Positions 17,850 through 26,350 are shown, counted from the stretch's first letter. The stretch: DNA of 64,000 nucleotides from PHAA01 sp963665865 (GCA_963665865.2 CAXXWF010000001.1:186001-250000); one strand, 5' to 3'. Notes: generated from the sequence alone by a model not told the origin. Numbers and translations: made by a program.

Positions 17850-18914
17850 TCAATTTGCCTTTAAACTTTCTGGGCTGTAGTACTTTCTCTTGAAATATAG
17901 GGCTACGTTAACCAGGGTGATTAAGACCGGTACTTCGACTAGAGGACCGATTACAGTTGCGAAAGCCTGGGTGGAATGAATACCGAAAACCGCCACCGCC
18001 ACCGCTATAGCCAGCTCAAAATCATTGCTGGAGGCCGTAAAGGCAATAGTAGTAGTTCGGGGATAGTCAGCCCCCATCCATTTGCCTATAAAAAAGGTCA
18101 CAAACCACATTATTGCAAAGTAAATGGTCAGGGGAATTACCACCCGTACTACATCCATGGGCAGACTTACAATTACGTTTCCTTTCAGGGAGAACATGAC
18201 CAGGATAGTGAAGAGCAGAGCAATAAGGGTTAGTTTGCCAATACGGGGGATAAAATTTGCCTCATACCAGTCGCGTCCCCTTGACTTAACCATGATTGTT
18301 CGGGTTATTATTGCAGCTATAAAAGGAATACCCAGGTAAACGAAAACACTTTTGGCGATTGATAACATGGATACATTAACCGCCATGCTGGGCATACCTA
18401 ACCACCGGGGAATGATGGTAAGAAAGATATAAGCGTAAATGGAGTAAGTTAAGACCTGAAAAATAGCGTTAAAGGCTACCAATCCGGCCACGTATTCCGG
18501 ACTGCCCTCGGCCAGGTCGTTCCATACCAGAACCATGGCAATACAGCGTGCCAGTCCTACCAATATTACTCCCGCCATTAATTCGGGCTTATCAGGCAGC
18601 AGCAAAACAGCCAGAGTAAACATAACGATGGGTCCTACTATCCAGTTCTGGACCAGGGAAAGCACCAGCAGTTTGGTATCTTTAAAGACCGTAGGCAGTT
18701 CTTCATAACGAACCTTGGCCAGCGGAGGATACATCATTAATATAAGACCGATGGCAATAGGAATATTAGTTGTACCTACTTGAAACTGGCCCCAAAATGC
18801 AGAAATTTGCGGGTAAATGTACCCCGTGCCTACTCCCACAACCATGGCTAGAACAATCCACAGGGTGAGATAGCGATCCAAGAAAGATAACTTTTGAGTT
18901 ATAGATTCACTCAT
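17850..18914 (-). CDS. acr3: ACR3-family arsenite efflux permease
   Basis: A 354-residue polytopic carrier of the BASS/ACR3 type that exports arsenite. The fourth-helix motif GLARCIAMVLVWNDLAEG with the essential Cys is intact, and TIAFTASSNDFELAIAVAV is the second hallmark. ATG 18914 is chosen because AAGGAGGT lies seven bases ahead. It is the second gene of the operon after arsR; ArsA and ArsD downstream may energise it. Confidence 0.95.
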   Translation of the reverse strand: MSESITQKLSFLDRYLTLWIVLAMVVGVGTGYIYPQISAFWGQFQVGTTNIPIAIGLILMMYPPLAKVRYEELPTVFKDTKLLVLSLVQNWIVGPIVMFTLAVLLLPDKPELMAGVILVGLARCIAMVLVWNDLAEGSPEYVAGLVAFNAIFQVLTYSIYAYIFLTIIPRWLGMPSMAVNVSMLSIAKSVFVYLGIPFIAAIITRTIMVKSRGRDWYEANFIPRIGKLTLIALLFTILVMFSLKGNVIVSLPMDVVRVVIPLTIYFAIMWFVTFFIGKWMGADYPRTTTIAFTASSNDFELAIAVAVAVFGIHSTQAFATVIGPLVEVPVLITLVNVALYFKRKYYSPESLKAN

Positions 18915-19004
18915 TGATATTACCTCCTTCAAAATTACAGGGTAAAGCGCTTATAAGTTCCTTTATTATGCTCCCCCTTCATATTTATGATCTTCTGTAA
19001 AGGT

Positions 19005-19343
19005 CTACTCACAAAAAGAGCCACTGGCTTTACGTATAATCAACCGCTTCGTATCGCTTGCACAAATTTTGATTTTGACTATTTCATCTTGAATAATCAT
19101 TTGCACAAAAGGGTATTTTACAATAATTTCGTCATTCATCCGGTAATAAACCCATTGAGACTTTTTGTCAGAAACAATGAGGCCAGCCCCTTTGAGCTTA
19201 TTCAAGTGTCGGGAAGCATTGGATTGTTGAATACCCAGAACCTCCTCAATATCACAAACACATAATTCCCCGTTTCTTAATAGGTTCAGCATGCGTATTC
19301 TAGTTTCATCGCCCAGGGCTTTGAATAACTGTACAATCTCCAC
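19005..19343 (-). CDS. arsR: ArsR/SmtB-family arsenic-responsive repressor
   Basis: A winged-helix repressor of about 112 residues. The As(III) site ELCVCD is at the start of the DNA-binding helix, followed by QQSNASRHLNKLKGAGL, the recognition helix. It heads the minus-strand ars operon. The start is uncertain: GTG 19343 (used), TTG 19346 and GTG 19352 are all in frame. GGAGG at 19352-19356 favours 19343 or 19346. Confidence 0.92.
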   Translation of the reverse strand: MEIVQLFKALGDETRIRMLNLLRNGELCVCDIEEVLGIQQSNASRHLNKLKGAGLIVSDKKSQWVYYRMNDEIIVKYPFVQMIIQDEIVKIKICASDTKRLIIRKASGSFCE

Positions 19344-19360
19344 CAAGTTCACCTCCCATT

Positions 19361-19414
19361 ATATGATTATATGCAATTATACTCATATATTATACCGGCA
19401 GTAATATTTGTCAA
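19361..19414 (-). promoter_or_regulatory. ars operon promoter and ArsR operator dyad
   Basis: On the minus strand TTGACA (19409-19414) is followed after 16 bases by TAATAT. A dyad bounded by ATATGA and TCATAT (19361-19388) lies over the expected transcription start, as expected for ArsR repression. Derived by eye. Confidence 0.6.
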
Positions 19415-19509
19415 GTCGATTCTACCAGAAGGCAGGAATTATTGGGGAATAGAAGGGAAACATTTGTGTGCATAACGGCAGGTTACGTAAGGAGTTGGAA
19501 AATGTTAGA

Positions 19510-20199
19510 TTACCATGGTTTATAAAGGATACGTTCTTGTCCACCGCAGAACCTCCGGGTCAAATTAATCAGATTTTCGGTGGCAGCTTTCAGGTCATCA
19601 GAACTGGTGAAAGGGTTTCCCTGAATGATATAAAGACATTCCTTCGTATCCAGCGTTACTTTAGTTTTCTCAACCTGCCGAACCTCCAGCCGGCAGATAA
19701 TGTCATTAGCATCATCAATATAAGCATATTCACCAGGCTTGACCGAATCCGGCTCATGATTGCCAATTGGCCAAAAACCTTCCTGACCGGTGGTTATTCC
19801 TAGGTGTACATTTCCATCGATGTATTTTACATCGTGAGCACCGAGGGATAGGTGGGTTGTGAGCGATACCAAGTTATAAATATCAACCATCAAATTTATT
19901 CGTGGTAAACGGCCGATTTTCAAGAGAAATTTCAATAGGTTTTCGGAAGCGGCGATATTTTTACGGTTGGAGCACCCAACCCGTTCATGCAGCAGGCGAA
20001 AGCCCTGCAGCATCGGGTCAGTTTTTAGATTTTCACGAGACAGATTTTGTAGAATCAAATTGGTTTCCTGCTCCAAATACATATCGAATGAAGGCGAGCT
20101 TTCCTTATTTTCTAACCCTTCCATAACAAAGCAGGCAACTGTAAGCCCTAATGCAAGTACATCATCCGCTACGTCAAATGTTATGTTGCGAGAATCCAC
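19510..20199 (-). CDS. B3/B4 tRNA-binding domain protein
   Basis: A 229-residue protein resembling the stand-alone B3/B4 domain of phenylalanyl-tRNA synthetase beta, an editing-like domain. The central part ...GRLPRINLMVDIYNLVSLTT and the GNHEPDSVKPGEYAYIDD block are typical. Such proteins are thought to clear mischarged tRNA or bind amino acids. It is on the minus strand, alone between arsR and the plus-strand hgc region. Confidence 0.75.
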   Translation of the reverse strand: MDSRNITFDVADDVLALGLTVACFVMEGLENKESSPSFDMYLEQETNLILQNLSRENLKTDPMLQGFRLLHERVGCSNRKNIAASENLLKFLLKIGRLPRINLMVDIYNLVSLTTHLSLGAHDVKYIDGNVHLGITTGQEGFWPIGNHEPDSVKPGEYAYIDDANDIICRLEVRQVEKTKVTLDTKECLYIIQGNPFTSSDDLKAATENLINLTRRFCGGQERILYKPW

Positions 20200-20359
20200 C
20201 TGTCATTCCTCCCATTGATGCTTAAATAATTTTAACATAAACTGAACCATGGTCGTGAAATAAAGCCCTTGTGCTCTCTTGCTGGAAAACACAAGAAATA
20301 TTCGATTCCAGCTGATTAGAGCGCCTACAATTTAACAAAGACCTTTTTCAGTAATTGGT

Positions 20360-20751
20360 CAGTATCAGTTGTTGGATCAAAAACTTGCTGGTTTTTGAGG
20401 GTCAATTTGCCCGTAAAAAGAAGATGCCTGTGTTTTCTGATACACCTTGCGCTCTGTTATCTGAAATCTATGAGAGCAAGGGAGTGCTGTCTGGTGAAAA
20501 CTTTTATCGGAATGGCGGGAAGGCAAGGCTGGCGCCCTGATAATGGGGAAAAAACATGGCATGTATTGCGCTGGCTGTTGCTGGATACTTATGTCCCTGT
20601 CACTTGTTATGGGGGTTATGAATCTGTTATGGATGGCTGTACTGACTGTTTTAATGGTCCTGGAAAAAACTGGGGCAGCGGGTCATGGTTTACTCGGGGA
20701 GCGGGGCTAGTGTTCATAGTATGGGGTCTTACGCGAGTTATAATGGCCTAA
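20360..20751 (+). pseudogene. Decayed DUF2182 metal-binding membrane protein
   Basis: No single intact frame, but conceptual joining recovers the C-terminal half of a DUF2182 protein. One frame reads SEWREGKAGAL, then KKHGMYCAGCCWILMS and VMGVMNLLWMAVLTVLM, which is the family signature around the GCCW motif. A stop follows, and the terminal helix GAGLVFIVWGLTRVIM is in another frame. An in-frame TGA lies just before the SEWREG segment. At least two frameshifts are needed. The 5' part is weaker. The intact protein is a predicted metal-binding integral membrane protein. Confidence 0.7.
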
Positions 20752-20839
20752 GTATAACCATAACAAATACATACTTCTATTTAAAGGAATTAGTACCTAA
20801 TGCACAGAAAGCATACTAAAACTATCGGGAGGCAAGTAT

Positions 20840-21310
20840 ATGAGTTTTGATCATAAGGAGCAAGAGATAATTAGAGAAGCCAAAGAACGTGCGGAGAGCC
20901 TTTATAGGGATGGCGACTATCTCTGTTCCGAGGCTGTCTTTACGGTTGTGAATGACTATTTAGGCCGACCCGTACCCGCTGAGGCGGTTAGGCTGGCATC
21001 AGGTTTTCCGGTGGGAATGGGTAAAGCCGGCTGCGCCTGTGGAGCCCTTTCTGGCGGGGTAATGGCTTTGGGACTTAAATTCGGTCGTACGCAGCCCAAA
21101 GGGGAAATGCCTGCAATGTTCAGGGTATCAAAAGAACTGCATGATGAGTTTAAGAAAAGGCTGCGGAGTACCTGTTGTCGTGTACTGATTAAAAAATTTG
21201 AATTTGGCAGCCCTGAGCACCTTACCCAGTGTGTTTATATTACCGGTCAGGTTGCTGAGATGGTAATGGAAAAGATTTTGCTGGCAGAAAGGCCTGGTCA
21301 AGGTTCCTGA
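20840..21310 (+). CDS. C_GCAxxG_C_C family redox protein
   Basis: A 156-residue member of the same family as 8730-9140. It has YLCSEAVF near the N-terminus, KAGCACGALSGGVMALG in the middle and STCCRVLIKKF later. It starts at ATG 20840 behind GGGAGGCAAG. It lies just upstream of the hgc regulator but has its own gap (107 bp), so co-transcription is not certain. Function unknown. Confidence 0.75.
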   Translation: MSFDHKEQEIIREAKERAESLYRDGDYLCSEAVFTVVNDYLGRPVPAEAVRLASGFPVGMGKAGCACGALSGGVMALGLKFGRTQPKGEMPAMFRVSKELHDEFKKRLRSTCCRVLIKKFEFGSPEHLTQCVYITGQVAEMVMEKILLAERPGQGS

Positions 21311-21382
21311 TTACATTTAGATGTAAAGAAAAAGGGCTCGCTTATTATCATCCTAAATGTGATCGTTTATTTACAAATCGGC

Positions 21383-21411
21383 TTGATTATATCAAAATAT
21401 ATTGATACAAT
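21383..21411 (+). promoter_or_regulatory. Promoter of the hgc regulator with operator in the spacer
   Basis: TTGATT (21383-21388) and TACAAT (21406-21411) are 17 bases apart. The palindrome ATCAA-N6-TTGAT (21391-21406) fills the spacer. The expected start point, about seven bases after the -10 box, is the A of the ATG at 21418, so the message may be leaderless. Confidence 0.6.
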
Positions 21412-21417
21412 CGATGC

Positions 21418-21735
21418 ATGGATAATGTAAAGATATCTCAAGCGCTAAGTGACCCCATTCGTTATAAGATTCTGATGATGCTGGTACGCAGCGAGACTGC
21501 CTGCTGTCCGGTTATTAGTAACAGTGACGGCGAATCTCACGTAGGATTATGCAATTGTGAGATTATGAATGAACTCAGCATGATTCAGTCGCGGGTCTCC
21601 TATCACATGAAGGAACTGGTTGAAACCGGTTTGGTCAATGAAGAACCGCAGGGGAAATGGAAGTACTATTTTGCCAATAGGAAAAAATTGCTGGATTATG
21701 TTGATCAAATAAAGAGAGATTTCAATTTAGAGTAG
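21418..21735 (+). CDS. ArsR-family regulator of the hgc/arsM region
   Basis: A 105-residue winged-helix repressor beginning SQALSDPIRYKILMML. It carries two cysteine pairs, Cys29-Cys30 (TACCPV) and Cys45/Cys47 (LCNCEI), on either side of a short insert, followed by the recognition helix SMIQSRVSYHMKEL. A trivalent arsenical or thiophilic metal is the likely inducer. No ribosome binding site precedes ATG 21418, and the promoter geometry suggests a leaderless transcript. hgcA begins 89 bp downstream. ArsR-type regulators beside hgcAB are known. Confidence 0.85.
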   Translation: MDNVKISQALSDPIRYKILMMLVRSETACCPVISNSDGESHVGLCNCEIMNELSMIQSRVSYHMKELVETGLVNEEPQGKWKYYFANRKKLLDYVDQIKRDFNLE

Positions 21736-21766
21736 ATTATCTGCAGCTATTTTTTTAAACAAATAC

Positions 21767-21782
21767 ATCAAAAAAAATTGAT
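21767..21782 (+). promoter_or_regulatory. Operator palindrome upstream of hgcA
   Basis: A perfect 5-6-5 palindrome, ATCAA-N6-TTGAT, matches those at 21391 and 23242. It overlaps a possible -35 (TTGATG) of an hgcA promoter. Confidence 0.6.
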
Positions 21783-21824
21783 GGAAATTGCCTCTAATGA
21801 TTACATGATTAGGAGGATATTAAT

Positions 21825-22901
21825 ATGGCGGAAGGATTACGTATACCGGATAATTTGTTTGCCAGGATCCCAGATGCACCTTGGATAATAGGCAGACGAT
21901 TAAGCTCGGTTGGGGACATTCCTAGAGTTGGAACCGAGTTAGTGTTAAGCGATATTATAGGCTCATGGAAAGCCCGCTGGGGCATCAACCGTATGAATTT
22001 TACGGTAGTTCCCGGTCTTTACTGTGTGGGAGAACCTGATGACAGTTCCGTCGTATTTGTAACTGCCAACTACAAAATGACTTTTGACCGGGTTAGAAAA
22101 GCGCTATCAGGAATGAACACTTGGATACTGGTTCTTGATACGAAAGGAATAAATGTCTGGTGCGCTGCCGGCAAAGGAACCTTCGGAACGGCGGAATTGA
22201 TAAGAAGAATAGCCCTGACTGGACTGAGCCAGTTGGTGTCACATCGCACTATTATTTTGCCGCAGCTGGGCGCAACCGGGGTAGCAGCTCATGAAGTTCG
22301 CAAACAGACTGGTTTTAAAGTAATATACGGGCCGGTAAGAGTCGAGGACATATCGGCTTTTATGAAGTCCGGGCTGAAAGCGACCAGGGAGATGCGACAG
22401 GTGCAGTTTGGAATTTACGACCGCTTGGTGCTTACGCCAGTCCAACTTACGGGGATGTTTAAGCCACTATGGATTATTGCCATCGTGCTTTTATTTGTCC
22501 AAATTACCGGCTTGTTCAAAATTACTGGGCTTAATGTATATCCGTATATTGGTGTGATTCTGATCGGCGCTGTGGTTACACCGGTATTGCTGCCCTGGAT
22601 ACCGGGGAGGGCCTTCTCATGGAAAGGGTGGCTGCTGGGAATGCTTTGGGCTGTAGTTGTTATTAGTGGGGGGGGATATTTATCCCAGCCTCACGGCATA
22701 TGGATTAGCCTATCGACAATACTAATTTTGCCAGCCATATCTGCATTCTTAGCATTGCAGTTCACCGGTGCTTCCACCTATACATCCCTTTCGGGGGTGG
22801 AAAAGGAAATGAAAGTCGCGATGCCGATGATAATAGCATTAACCTCGCTGGGATTAGTAACCTGGCTAGTCGGCTACTTTGCATTGAAGGGAGGAATTTA
22901 G
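21825..22901 (+). CDS. hgcA: HgcA, corrinoid protein of mercury methylation
   Basis: HgcA transfers a methyl group from its corrinoid to Hg(II), producing methylmercury. The defining cap-helix motif is intact at residues 110-117, NVWCAAGK, with Cys113 the Co-coordinating cysteine. The N-terminal domain (about 1-190) is the corrinoid-binding fold. The C-terminal part (from about 210) has four or five hydrophobic helices, as in characterised HgcA. Its length of 358 is normal. AGGAGG precedes ATG 21825. hgcB follows after one base. Confidence 0.95.
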   Translation: MAEGLRIPDNLFARIPDAPWIIGRRLSSVGDIPRVGTELVLSDIIGSWKARWGINRMNFTVVPGLYCVGEPDDSSVVFVTANYKMTFDRVRKALSGMNTWILVLDTKGINVWCAAGKGTFGTAELIRRIALTGLSQLVSHRTIILPQLGATGVAAHEVRKQTGFKVIYGPVRVEDISAFMKSGLKATREMRQVQFGIYDRLVLTPVQLTGMFKPLWIIAIVLLFVQITGLFKITGLNVYPYIGVILIGAVVTPVLLPWIPGRAFSWKGWLLGMLWAVVVISGGGYLSQPHGIWISLSTILILPAISAFLALQFTGASTYTSLSGVEKEMKVAMPMIIALTSLGLVTWLVGYFALKGGI

Positions 22902-22902
22902 C

Positions 22903-23187
22903 ATGCAGTTCCGTTATCTAAAAAACGTCTCGACCTTGCAGATGAACGATGACAAATGTACCGGCTGTGGGATATGTACATTAGTTTGCCCGCATGAAGT
23001 GCTGGTTATAGAGGATAAGAAAGCTCATATTGTTGACAGGGATGCCTGTATGGAATGTGGTGCCTGTGCCCTCAACTGTCCTTTCGAAGCTATATCGGTC
23101 AAAGCGGGGGTGGGCTGTGCTGCTGCCATAATTCTCGGGAAGTTGAAAAATGGAGAACCTTGTTGTGGCGATGGCGGATGCTGTTAG
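22903..23187 (+). CDS. hgcB: HgcB, ferredoxin partner of HgcA
   Basis: A 94-residue 2[4Fe-4S] ferredoxin that reduces the HgcA corrinoid. Cluster motifs are CTGCGICTLVCP (Cys19/22/25/29) and CMECGACALNCP (Cys49/52/55/59), the second being the HgcB signature. A further Cys72 and the C-terminal CC pair at 93-94 (with CC at 87-88) match the extra thiols thought to bind and deliver Hg(II). The start lies one base after the hgcA stop, so translation is coupled. Confidence 0.95.
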   Translation: MQFRYLKNVSTLQMNDDKCTGCGICTLVCPHEVLVIEDKKAHIVDRDACMECGACALNCPFEAISVKAGVGCAAAIILGKLKNGEPCCGDGGCC

Positions 23188-23241
23188 AATATTTCTGAGT
23201 CGGCCTATAGGGCAAAATGCTAAATTGTTTGGGGTTTAAAT

Positions 23242-23257
23242 ATCAAAAAAAGTTGAT
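23242..23257 (+). promoter_or_regulatory. Operator palindrome upstream of the nitroreductase-arsM unit
   Basis: The same ATCAA-N6-TTGAT palindrome as before the hgc regulator and hgcA, 61 bp before the nitroreductase start. It suggests control by the 21418 regulator. Confidence 0.6.
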
Positions 23258-23317
23258 GGGGAAATGTAGTTGTTGATGTTGGTATTATACCAAATTACAG
23301 AATGGAGGTAAGCGCAA

Positions 23318-23920
23318 ATGGAGTTAAAATCGGTTATAGAGTCGCGGCGCAGTATCCGCAAATTTCTTCCTGATCCTATTCCTGACGAGTACATTAATGA
23401 GATACTCGATGCGGCGCGTCTGGCTCCGTCGGGCGGAAATATTCAGCCTTGGCGATTTGTGGTTATTAAAAATCCGGAAGCAAGAGAAAAACTGCATGAT
23501 TTCACCATGGGATTTGTCGCCAATGCCCCGCTAACCATTGTGTGCTGCTCAGATCTAGACGCTAGCCGATCCTATCGGGAAAGATACAAAGAGCTGAGGA
23601 AAGCGGGGGCATTTGAAGGGGTCATATTGGATATGCCTAAGTCATCCATTCAGAAAACCGATGTCATGAATATGGACCAAATAAAAGGCTCTCTAAATTT
23701 AAACACAGCCATCGCGGTGGAACATATGGTTTTAAGAGCCACCGATCTAGGCTTGGGAAGCTGCTGGGTCATGATGTTTAACCGCAAGGAGCTGGCAAGT
23801 TGGCTGCAGTTAGACAATAACTTGTATCCATTCTGCTTGCTTCCGATTGGTTTTGCAGATCAAAAACCACTTCCCCGGCCCCGAAAAAACCTGGATGAAA
23901 TAATAGTAAAAGTGATCTAA
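23318..23920 (+). CDS. Nitroreductase-family flavoprotein
   Basis: A 200-residue FMN-dependent nitroreductase-fold protein. It shows SRRSIRKFLPDPIPDE at the N-terminus, the FMN loop ARLAPSGGNIQPWRFVV, and GLGSCWVMMFN in the C-terminal half. These enzymes reduce nitro groups, quinones or related substrates with NAD(P)H. GGAGG precedes ATG 23318. It is probably co-transcribed with arsM (33 bp gap), under the shared operator. Its role in metal(loid) handling is inferred from context only. Confidence 0.85.
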   Translation: MELKSVIESRRSIRKFLPDPIPDEYINEILDAARLAPSGGNIQPWRFVVIKNPEAREKLHDFTMGFVANAPLTIVCCSDLDASRSYRERYKELRKAGAFEGVILDMPKSSIQKTDVMNMDQIKGSLNLNTAIAVEHMVLRATDLGLGSCWVMMFNRKELASWLQLDNNLYPFCLLPIGFADQKPLPRPRKNLDEIIVKVI

Positions 23921-23953
23921 GGAGATTACTAATAAGAATTAGGAGGTATTTTT

Positions 23954-24772
23954 ATGTCAGAAGATATCAGAGAGGTAGTTCGCCAGAGGTATGCTCAAGC
24001 GATAACCCTTAAGACAGGGTGTTGTGGGGATGGAAATACAGGCAGTAGTTGTTGTGGAGACCCGCTGAATAAGACCGATTCCATAACCGGTGATCTTTAC
24101 TCAGCAGTTGATCTGGAAGGATTGCCAGAAGATATGGTAGCCGCATCCTTCGGCTGTGGAAATCCTACCCTGCTGGCACAATTGAACGCTGGGGAAGTAG
24201 TGCTTGATTTAGGGAGCGGGGCAGGGCTGGATGTACTTTTATCTGCCAAACGGGTAGGTCCTCAGGGGAAAGCCTATGGCCTGGATATGACTGATGAAAT
24301 GCTGGTTGTGGCCAGAGACAACCAGGCTAGATCAGGCATTAATAATGTGGAGTTTCTTAAAGGACACATTGAGGAGATTCCCTTGCCTGATGCCACGGTA
24401 GATGTGATTATTTCAAACTGTGTTATCAACCTCTCCGCTGATAAGGATCAAGTATTTAAGGAAGCCTATCGGGTTTTGAAACCTGGTGGTCGGATGGCGG
24501 TAGCGGATATTGTGCTAACCAAACCATTACCTTTAAAAATCCAGCAGGATCTTATGGCATGGGCCGGTTGCGTAGCGGGTGCTCTACTGATAGATGAATA
24601 CCGGGAGAAACTGGCCTCAGCCGGTTTTAAAGATGTTGATGTGGAAATTACCCAATCCTATGACTTTTCCAGTATAGAGGCGGAGGCATTACTTCCTCAC
24701 TTATCTGCAAACGAGTCGCAGGGTTTAGATGGGGCGGTGGTTAGTGCCTTTATCCGAGCAAGAAAATCCTGA
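23954..24772 (+). CDS. arsM: Arsenite S-adenosylmethionine methyltransferase
   Basis: A 272-residue SAM-dependent methyltransferase converting As(III) to methylated arsenicals. The conserved cysteines are Cys68 (SFGCGNP), Cys156 (SNCVINL) and Cys206 (AGCVAGAL), and motif I is DLGSGAGLDVL. An extra N-terminal Cys-rich stretch (TGCCG and SSCCG) is a usual feature of ArsM. AGGAGG precedes ATG 23954. Together with arsS upstream it could feed arsenosugar synthesis. Confidence 0.93.
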   Translation: MSEDIREVVRQRYAQAITLKTGCCGDGNTGSSCCGDPLNKTDSITGDLYSAVDLEGLPEDMVAASFGCGNPTLLAQLNAGEVVLDLGSGAGLDVLLSAKRVGPQGKAYGLDMTDEMLVVARDNQARSGINNVEFLKGHIEEIPLPDATVDVIISNCVINLSADKDQVFKEAYRVLKPGGRMAVADIVLTKPLPLKIQQDLMAWAGCVAGALLIDEYREKLASAGFKDVDVEITQSYDFSSIEAEALLPHLSANESQGLDGAVVSAFIRARKS

Positions 24773-24804
24773 ACAAATTAGTAATTAAAGAAAGACAATA
24801 GAAC

Positions 24805-24841
24805 CTTCAATAACCTGGGGTTGCACCCCAGGTTATTGAAG
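24805..24841 (+). terminator. Hairpin after arsM
   Basis: A 16-bp perfect stem (24805-24820 with 24826-24841) follows arsM by 32 bp. It has little T tract but is strong, and sits before the convergent Nudix gene. Confidence 0.7.
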
Positions 24842-24860
24842 CAAACGGGATTTAGAATAG

Positions 24861-25373
24861 TTATGAAATTTGATTGGCTTTTAGGTACCAGTAAACCATA
24901 ATGGTTTTAACGTCCTGAATTCTACCCTCAGAGATATGAAGTTCAAGTTCATTCAAATCCATCCATACTATTTTAAATACATCTTCATCTTCAACGTTTT
25001 CATGAGTAACTTGATCTTTGCTTACTTGAGCCATAAAAACATGCATCTTGGCATTACTGAATCCTAAATTAGGTTTATAGGAAAGAATAGGCTGGAGATC
25101 TTCCGGCAGGATATCGAGATTAGCTTCTTCTCTTAATTCCCTGGCGAGACAAGTTGCCGCATTTTCACTTTCAACATCCATTGTGCCCGCCGGTATTTCT
25201 AATGTCTCACTCATCGTGGAAGGTCTAAATTGTTTTACTAACAAGACCTCATCGAACTCATTAATGATAAGAGAGGCAACGGCATCATAGTCCTCAAGGA
25301 TGTCATAGGTTTTATTGCCAATCTGGCGTTTATATACTTTTAACCAACCGTCATAGGCTATTTTATAGTTCAT
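24861..25373 (-). CDS. Nudix hydrolase (ADP-ribose pyrophosphatase-like)
   Basis: A 170-residue Nudix protein. The Nudix box GTMDVESENAATCLAREL-REEANL satisfies GX5EX7REUXEEXGU except that the final G is absent (ANL), and EIPAG precedes it. The N-terminal half resembles NudF-type ADP-sugar pyrophosphatases, so it probably hydrolyses ADP-ribose or a related nucleoside diphosphate. It is convergent with arsM and monocistronic. Confidence 0.8.
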   Translation of the reverse strand: MNYKIAYDGWLKVYKRQIGNKTYDILEDYDAVASLIINEFDEVLLVKQFRPSTMSETLEIPAGTMDVESENAATCLARELREEANLDILPEDLQPILSYKPNLGFSNAKMHVFMAQVSKDQVTHENVEDEDVFKIVWMDLNELELHISEGRIQDVKTIMVYWYLKANQIS

Positions 25374-25726
25374 TTATCAAGACACCCATCTTATTAAATT
25401 TGGCTTATTGTTTTCTATCATCTAATCGAGATTTTATAAATAGGGTTGATCCATGACTACTCCCCTGCCAATAGAACCAGGATAAAATTTGAGTTGCGCG
25501 ACCAAGTAAATAGATTGAAATAATAGGCAAACAAAGTGTAAAATACCCCTATACTATTGTCAATACTTTTAGATAATAATGCTGCGCCTTAAAGGGGCTT
25601 ATAAAAAGGATTGACAAGCATCAGGACAAATAGCACCGTGAAAATAACCGCAAAACACATAAACGCAGGGACTTCATTTTTCCTTCTACTATTCTAATGC
25701 GTTACTTTAATTTATTGGAGGAAATT
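25374..25726. other. Intergenic gap of about 350 bp
   Basis: Lies between the divergent Nudix and GNAT genes. TTGACA occurs at about 25612, but no clear -10 box follows, so no promoter can be claimed. Nothing further is recognised. Confidence 0.4.
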
Positions 25727-26227
25727 ATGTGCGGAGACATTATTTTTAAGGAAATGCAAGAAGAGTTTCTTAGCGAAGTACTGCAAATATATTCTTATTA
25801 TGTACTTAATACCACCGTGTCTTTCCATATGCAGATACCTACCCGTGAACAGATGAGGCAAATGGTATTCTTTAATAATAAGAAATATAAGACGTTTGTA
25901 ATATTGGATAATAATCAAATTTGTGGCTATGTGCTTATAACCAGGCATAAGAATAGAGAAGCATACGATGCTACTGCAGAAGTCTCAGTTTATTTAAAAC
26001 CGGAATCCGTCAAGAAGGGCATTGGTAGTATAGCTATAAGCTATATCGAAGAATATGCCAAACAACAAGGGATGCATGTGCTTTTAGCTATTATATGTGG
26101 GCTAAATGAGGCTAGCATCAGGTTATGTGCCAGGAACGGTTATATAAAATGCGCTCATTACAAAGAAGTTGGCCAAAAATTTGGGCAACTATTAGATATA
26201 GTCGCCTATCAAAAGATAATTAGCTAA
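25727..26227 (+). CDS. GNAT-family N-acetyltransferase (phosphinothricin acetyltransferase-like)
   Basis: A 166-residue acetyl-CoA-dependent N-acetyltransferase. The core AEVSVYLKPESVKKGIGSIA contains the pyrophosphate-binding motif (KKGIG in place of R/QxxGxG), and the LAIICGLNEASIRL block follows. The overall shape resembles the Pat/phosphinothricin acetyltransferase branch. The start at 25727 is used because GGAGG lies just upstream. The substrate is unknown. Confidence 0.75.
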   Translation: MCGDIIFKEMQEEFLSEVLQIYSYYVLNTTVSFHMQIPTREQMRQMVFFNNKKYKTFVILDNNQICGYVLITRHKNREAYDATAEVSVYLKPESVKKGIGSIAISYIEEYAKQQGMHVLLAIICGLNEASIRLCARNGYIKCAHYKEVGQKFGQLLDIVAYQKIIS

Positions 26228-26274
26228 CGCACTGTGCTTTTATCAAAGTTCGAGAATAACGATGGTGTAAGTTA

Positions 26275-26311
26275 GGGCCAATAACCTGTGGGATAATCAG
26301 GTTATTGGCCC
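26275..26311 (+). terminator. Hairpin downstream of the GNAT gene
   Basis: A 14-bp perfect stem (GGGCCAATAACCTG with its complement) around a TGGGATAAT loop. It lies between the GNAT gene and the convergent DUF2325 gene. Confidence 0.6.
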
Positions 26312-26350
26312 ATACTTTAAGGAGGAGAAAAAAGAATAATCGGTGACGTG

